64,000 bases of DNA from Lachnospiraceae bacterium (lineage in GTDB: Bacteria > Bacillota > Clostridia > Lachnospirales > Lachnospiraceae), in the NCBI GenBank assembly GCA_017430085.1, contig JAFRNR010000045.1, forward strand, positions 1 through 64,000. Direction: 5' to 3'. The notes under the pieces were generated by a model, which ran no database searches, was not told where the DNA came from, and worked only from the letters and a program-made list of their open reading frames with translations. The position numbers and the translations under genes were made by a program. Positions within the stretch are counted from its first letter, which is position 1; every line of letters starts with the position of its first letter. Of the stretch, positions 60,067 through 64,000 are shown in pieces.

Positions 60067-62463
60067 TCAGTCGTTCAGCCAGCAAATGTCGGCCCAGTCC
60101 TTGATGTAGTACGCGCTGTAGTCGTCATACATGGAAGGATCAATGGTCATGTTCCAGGAGTAGTCATACGCAGCGCTGGTATAACCGGTCGCGAAGTTGA
60201 ACGCGCAGTACATAGGAGTGCCGGCATAGAAGCCGTACACGGCCTGCTGATACAGTTCGTCAAGCATCGGCTGGAAGTCGCCCAGCTGGTTGTAAACTAC
60301 CATGCCGCAAGCCGCGACGTTGGCGTTCTCACGGAAGCCGGTCTGCAGCAGGTCGGTGAACTCGTTAGGCGTGGTGCCGAACCAGTTGATGACCAGAGGC
60401 ATATAGTAGTCGTCGCCGACCTTCTCGGTCTTGTAAGCGCCGTCCATGGACTTGTAGTTGATGTCGTTCTCGGTGGCCAGATCGCCGGGGATCAGCTTAT
60501 AGCGGACACCCTCGGTGTACTCGTTGCCGTCCTTGTCATATACCCAGCCATTGGCCTCCAGCACTTCGATAGCGCTGTCGGAGGAGGTGGGATACGCATC
60601 CAGCATCATGCCCTGCTCAACGGCAGCCTGGTACATCCAGGAACCGCTGTAGTAAGGGCCATCCACAACGCCGCCGTAGCCGCCGGTGAAGGCCTTAGCG
60701 AAAGCAGCGCGGTCCATGCAGTAGGCAATAGCCTGACGGACTTCATGGAACTGAGCGGGGCCGTAGTCAGCACGGAAGCCGAGCTTGCCATAGCCGGCGC
60801 GGCTGTAGTGAGTGTAAACGACCTTGTCAGGGTTGGCCTGAGCGTACTCGATGGCTTCGTCAGTGGCGGCGCCGCCGGTCACTTCGGCCAGAACGTCGAC
60901 TTCACCGGCCTTGAACTGTTCAAGCTGGGTGGCATCGACGATCTTGCGGTAGGTCACCTTCTCGATGGTAGGCTTCACGCCTTCGTAGTTGCCCTTGAAT
61001 TCAGGGTTGATCACCAGGACGGCAGTGCTGTCGGTGGTGTCGAAGGAGTCGACCATGTAAGGGCCGGTGAAAGGCCAGGTCTTCCAGTTCTCATCGGAGG
61101 TATCCTGGCAGGCGAATTTGATGCGCTCGGCGTGCTTGTAGGTGTCGCCGTCCATCTCATAGAAATCATCGCTCAGATACACGCCGTTGCCGTCATCCTG
61201 AATGGTGGCGCCGTCCAGGAACATGTCAGCATAGTAAGGGCTGAAGCCGGCGTAGGTGATATCATAGAAGTAAGGGATGTAGCTCGCAGGGATGGTGATG
61301 GAGAAGGTGTACTCGTCAAGCAGACGCAGGCCAGCCAGTTCCTTGGTGCCTTCTTCGCTGCCGGGGCCGGTGTACTTCTTGAAGTCAGGGCCGCCGACGA
61401 TGGTGTTCAGGGACATCGCACGGCCGGAAGCCTGAGCGCCGACGGTGGAGGCCAGAGCCATCGTGAACACGACGTAATCCTTCGCAGTGATGCCTTCGCC
61501 GTTGGAGAACTTCAGGTCATCGTTGATGGTGATGGTGAAGGTCTTGTTGCCTTCGGCATCGATTTCTTCGCTGTGTTCCTTCACAACGGTGTCGTTCCAG
61601 ACATAGCCGCCTTCCTTGGTGGTGGAGACGGTCTCCAGGCCGTTGATCATGTCGCCTACGTCAGAGTCGGAAGCGCCGGGGCTGGACTTGCCGAAGGTGG
61701 GATAACGGAACTGGCCGGAAAGCTCGGTGGACTTGCCCAGGATGATGGAGCCATCATCAGAGGTCCAGTCGATCAGAGCGCTGGAGGGATCCCAGTAAGG
61801 GTTGGTCGGATGATCTTCCACGCCTTTGATCTTGGCGTTGAAGAAGTTGTAGTACTCATTGGAGTACAGGGGAACTTCGGGCAGCAGGTAGTTCCAGCGG
61901 GTGATGTAGAGTCTCCACCAGGCAGCGTACACATCGTCCGTGGTCTCGTATTCGGAACCTTCGGGATCAATGTTGTACACCATGGCCATGGTCAGGAAAT
62001 CCAGACCCAGCTGATGAAGTTCGCCATCCACATTGATGTAGGCAAAGCCGGTTTCAGGATCTTCGATCACGTCGGCGATCTTGACATCCTTGCCGTATTT
62101 CTCATACAGAGAAACGTAATCAGTGCCATACTCCAGGCCGGCCAGCTTCAGAACGTCGAATTCCGGATTTTCCACTTCTTCAGGGAATTCCGGTACGGGT
62201 TCTTCCGTGGTAGGAGCCTCAGTGGTCTCGGGAGCCGCAGTGGTCTCGGGAGCCGCAGTGGTCTCGGGGGCCGCAGTGGTCTCGGGGGCCGCAGTGGTCT
62301 CGGGAGCAGCGGTGGTCTCAGGAGCCTTGGTGGTCTCAGGAGCCGCAGTGGTGGGGGCTGCCGTGGTCTCGGGAGCCGCCGTGGTGGTGTCAGTATTGCC
62401 GCCGCAAGCGGTCAGACTGAGAACCATCGCAACAGCTAACAACAGAGCCAGCAACTTTTTCAT
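60067..62463 (-). CDS. oppA: Oligopeptide-binding lipoprotein OppA
   Basis: A 798-aa extracellular solute-binding protein (SBP_bac_5). Signal peptide with lipobox: MKKLLALLLAVAMVLSLTAC, Cys at 20, followed by a stalk of TTAAPET repeats (about 30-80). The binding fold includes LKFSNGEGITAKDYVVFTMA and FHEVRQAIAYCMDRAAFAKA, hallmarks of the family. It is longer than most OppA proteins. It is the first gene of opp, driven by the consensus promoter upstream. Confidence 0.95.
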   Translation of the reverse strand: MKKLLALLLAVAMVLSLTACGGNTDTTTAAPETTAAPTTAAPETTKAPETTAAPETTAAPETTAAPETTAAPETTAAPETTEAPTTEEPVPEFPEEVENPEFDVLKLAGLEYGTDYVSLYEKYGKDVKIADVIEDPETGFAYINVDGELHQLGLDFLTMAMVYNIDPEGSEYETTDDVYAAWWRLYITRWNYLLPEVPLYSNEYYNFFNAKIKGVEDHPTNPYWDPSSALIDWTSDDGSIILGKSTELSGQFRYPTFGKSSPGASDSDVGDMINGLETVSTTKEGGYVWNDTVVKEHSEEIDAEGNKTFTITINDDLKFSNGEGITAKDYVVFTMALASTVGAQASGRAMSLNTIVGGPDFKKYTGPGSEEGTKELAGLRLLDEYTFSITIPASYIPYFYDITYAGFSPYYADMFLDGATIQDDGNGVYLSDDFYEMDGDTYKHAERIKFACQDTSDENWKTWPFTGPYMVDSFDTTDSTAVLVINPEFKGNYEGVKPTIEKVTYRKIVDATQLEQFKAGEVDVLAEVTGGAATDEAIEYAQANPDKVVYTHYSRAGYGKLGFRADYGPAQFHEVRQAIAYCMDRAAFAKAFTGGYGGVVDGPYYSGSWMYQAAVEQGMMLDAYPTSSDSAIEVLEANGWVYDKDGNEYTEGVRYKLIPGDLATENDINYKSMDGAYKTEKVGDDYYMPLVINWFGTTPNEFTDLLQTGFRENANVAACGMVVYNQLGDFQPMLDELYQQAVYGFYAGTPMYCAFNFATGYTSAAYDYSWNMTIDPSMYDDYSAYYIKDWADICWLND
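62220..62400 (-). repeat. 18-bp tandem repeats coding for a Thr/Ala/Pro/Glu stalk
   Basis: Near-identical 18-bp units (GGAGCCGCAGTGGTCTCG on the plus strand) recur about nine times and encode TTAAPE. They form the stalk linking the OppA lipid anchor to the folded domain. Copy number may vary between strains. Confidence 0.85.
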
Positions 62464-62543
62464 AGTCTTTCCTCCTTAGAAAATTACATCAGTACTGCCT
62501 GTTTTCAGGCATAGTCATAGATACCGATGCTACTATACGTGCA

Positions 62544-62572
62544 ATTATAGGTAAGGACGCTTTTTTTGTCAA
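62544..62572 (-). promoter_or_regulatory. Consensus promoter of the opp operon
   Basis: Perfect TTGACA (62567-62572), a 17-bp spacer and perfect TATAAT (62544-62549) on the minus strand, with a leader of about 70 nt before oppA. No riboswitch was recognised in the leader. Confidence 0.85.
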
Positions 62573-62607
62573 GACTTTTTCCCTTTTCCGGGCGAAAAAA
62601 AGGATTA

Positions 62608-62636
62608 TTGACAGCAGGGCGATCCTTAATTATTAT
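62608..62636 (+). promoter_or_regulatory. Promoter of the 151-aa membrane protein gene
   Basis: TTGACA (62608-62613), a 17-bp spacer and TATTAT (62631-62636), with TATAAT also readable at a 20-bp spacing. It diverges from the opp promoter; the two -35 boxes are about 35 bp apart. Confidence 0.6.
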
Positions 62637-62663
62637 AATGAAAAAAAGCCCCGAGGTCCCTTT

Positions 62664-63119
62664 ATGAAAAAAGTGCGCCTGTTCGATTTTTCCATTCCGG
62701 CCCTGCTGGCCGCGCTGATCGTTTTCCCGGTCCTGATCTATGCTTTTTACGTGATGTACGTCTACCAGCATCTGACCGTATTCATCGTCCTGCTGCCGCT
62801 GCTGCTCCTCGGCATCGGCTGGCTGATCTTTGACATGGGGTTCCGGGCCGCCACCGTCGACGCGGAAGGCGCGCATTACCGGAAGCTGTTCATCCCGCGC
62901 GACCGCCTGGAGGTCGTCTCCGAATACGACATCCGCTTCCGCGAGCCCGTCTACTACCTCCGCGACCGCGCCGAGGATTACAACACCGGCACGCCCAAGG
63001 AACTGGACGCCAAACAAATACGGGTGCAGGCCACGATGGCCAACACCCGCAAGCTTACGGAATACATGCATATGCCTCTGACGCCTACCAAGAGGCCGAA
63101 GGCGCGCTGGAAGAAATAA
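62664..63119 (+). CDS. Small membrane protein of unknown function
   Basis: A 151-aa protein with two N-terminal membrane segments (about 9-33, 39-57) and a cytoplasmic basic C-terminus ending in KRPKARWKK. The soluble part contains VDAEGAHYRKLFIPRDRLEV, which resembles the beta strands of a PH-like fold, but no family is assigned. The ATG at 62664 follows CCGAGGTCCCTTT. It stands alone, converging with sbcC. Confidence 0.6.
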   Translation: MKKVRLFDFSIPALLAALIVFPVLIYAFYVMYVYQHLTVFIVLLPLLLLGIGWLIFDMGFRAATVDAEGAHYRKLFIPRDRLEVVSEYDIRFREPVYYLRDRAEDYNTGTPKELDAKQIRVQATMANTRKLTEYMHMPLTPTKRPKARWKK

Positions 63120-63140
63120 CCCCGCGGCTGCCGGCCCGGC

Positions 63141-64000
63141 TCACGTCCGGATCTCTGCTTTCGAACCGCCGAATTTGTCCTTCTCCACAACGATCATTTT
63201 CTCGGTCCAGTTCTTCAGCTGCGACACGTGGGAAATGATCCCCACCAGTTTATGCCCCTCCGTCAGGTCCCGCAGCGCCTCCATGGCCTGCGGGATCGTT
63301 TCTTCATCCAGGGAGCCGAAGCCCTCGTCGATGAACAGGCTGTCCAGCCGGATGCCGCCCGCGGAGGACTGGACCTCGTCCGAGATCCCCAGCGCCAGCG
63401 ACAGCGCTGCCATGAACTGCTCGCCGCCTGACAGGGAGCCGACGGGGCTCTCCGAGCCGCTGTTGTGGTCCAGCACGTTCAGTTCCAGGCCCTGCTGGCC
63501 GGACTGGCCCGCTTCGCGGCGGCGCAGTTCGTACTGATTGTCCGTCATTTTCAGGAGCCGGATGTTCGCGCGCGCAAGGATCCGGTCGAAATACGTCATC
63601 TGCACGAAGGTCTCCAGCATGATCTTCGCTTTTTTATTGAGCGTGCCGTTCGCGGTGTCGGACAGAGCCTTCATCCACTGCAGGCGGTGCTCCAGGTCCT
63701 TCAGGTCGGAGGCGGCTTTCCCTGTCTTTTCCCGGATGCCGCGGTTGACACGCAGGCGGTAGGAAACGTCTTTTACTTCCTGTTCACGCTGCGTTTTCAG
63801 ATCTTCCAGGACGCCCAGACGGGCCCGGTCCGCGGCTTCGTCTGTTTCGATGCGGTCTTTCAGGAGTTTTTCTGCGCCGTCCCGCTTGGCTTCGGCGGCG
63901 ATTTTCCTGCCGTTCAGACCGTTCCACTTCTCTTCCGCTTCTTTCAGCGCCTTTTCCAGCGCAGCGCTCCGCTGCTGCAGGGCAGCCTGCTCCTCTTCCG
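63141..64000 (-). CDS. sbcC: SbcC-type nuclease subunit, C-terminal part (5' end outside the window)
   Basis: The frame is open from 63141 to the edge (285 complete codons plus the stop). It shows a long coiled coil, then TYFDRILARANIRLLKMT, the ABC signature GSLSGGEQFMAALSLALG and Walker B LDSLFIDEGFGSLDEETIPQ, followed by VGIISHVSQL. This is the C-terminal half of the SMC-like ATPase that works with SbcD on DNA ends and hairpins. The N-terminal ATPase half lies beyond 64000. A downstream ATG at 63674 is not the true start. Confidence 0.93.
   Translation of the reverse strand, partial: EEEQAALQQRSAALEKALKEAEEKWNGLNGRKIAAEAKRDGAEKLLKDRIETDEAADRARLGVLEDLKTQREQEVKDVSYRLRVNRGIREKTGKAASDLKDLEHRLQWMKALSDTANGTLNKKAKIMLETFVQMTYFDRILARANIRLLKMTDNQYELRRREAGQSGQQGLELNVLDHNSGSESPVGSLSGGEQFMAALSLALGISDEVQSSAGGIRLDSLFIDEGFGSLDEETIPQAMEALRDLTEGHKLVGIISHVSQLKNWTEKMIVVEKDKFGGSKAEIRT

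Noticed and set aside
62199..62400. Regular repeats that could suggest a CRISPR array
   Set aside because: Units are 18 bp, directly adjacent, in frame and code for the TTAAPE stalk of the OppA lipoprotein; there are no spacers.

Overview
The window is a gene-dense, GC-rich stretch of a Clostridia chromosome, most probably from the Lachnospiraceae or a close relative. The evidence is a Flp/Tad locus with DUF6382, DUF5702 and Flp1-type pilin genes, the ffs-dnaX-ybaB-recR order, RicT (YaaT), ScpA/ScpB, a large Firmicutes-type SRP RNA, strong AAGGAGG-type ribosome sites and sigma-A promoters with 17-bp spacers. No phage, transposon, CRISPR array or tRNA gene was seen. The window looks like core chromosome with lineage-specific insertions.

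Layout. At 1-190, leftward, there is a stable-RNA-type promoter with a boxA-like leader, probably of an rRNA operon lying outside the window. At 216-7382, leftward, runs dnaX, ybaB, recR, a TPR protein, a DUF1538 membrane protein and a PII-like protein, preceded by the SRP RNA gene at about 7451-7690. At 7813-11915 lie an unknown secreted protein, dCMP deaminase and Sua5/TsaC. At 12006-19788 is a complete leftward tad operon for a Flp-type pilus. At 20043-21923, rightward, is glgB, isolated from other glycogen genes. At 22022-25987, leftward, are gmk-like, holB, ricT, trmN6-like and rsmI, followed by an ABC exporter gene. At 28001-31167 is scpA-scpB-trmK, with trmK fused in frame to an aldo/keto reductase. 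At 31274-33877 are a RyR-domain membrane protein and a metallophosphoesterase. At 33944-42358 one leftward run holds a 44-aa gene, a zinc-ribbon/TPR protein, rfbA, rfbB, rfbD, rfbC, a glycosyltransferase, acpS, tdh and kbl. At 42398-47764 are a GAF-ABC ATPase, an FtsX-like permease and a PAS/class III nucleotidyl cyclase. At 47926-53966, rightward, are DUF5058, its membrane partner, an M20 peptidase, two CBS/CorC-type proteins and TcdA. At 54071-62463, leftward, is an oppABCDF operon with unusual inserted domains. The window ends in a small membrane protein gene and the 3' part of sbcC.

How the genes work together. The tad operon encodes two secretion-platform proteins, an ATPase, a TadZ-like protein, a pilin, minor pilins and a prepilin peptidase. 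The rfb genes make dTDP-L-rhamnose, and the adjacent GT2 enzyme probably uses an activated sugar. Tdh and Kbl together convert threonine to glycine and acetyl-CoA. The opp genes encode an oligopeptide importer, and the DUF5058/M20 group may be another peptide-use module.

The most unusual points are these: an OppC permease with a complete seven-repeat RCC1-like propeller between its first membrane segment and its core; a GAF-ABC ATPase, permease and cyclase cluster in which the cyclase carries guanylate-type specificity residues; a membrane protein combining a TrkA-N-like domain and a RyR domain; a kbl gene whose conserved start position reads ACG; and an in-frame trmK-aldo/keto reductase fusion.
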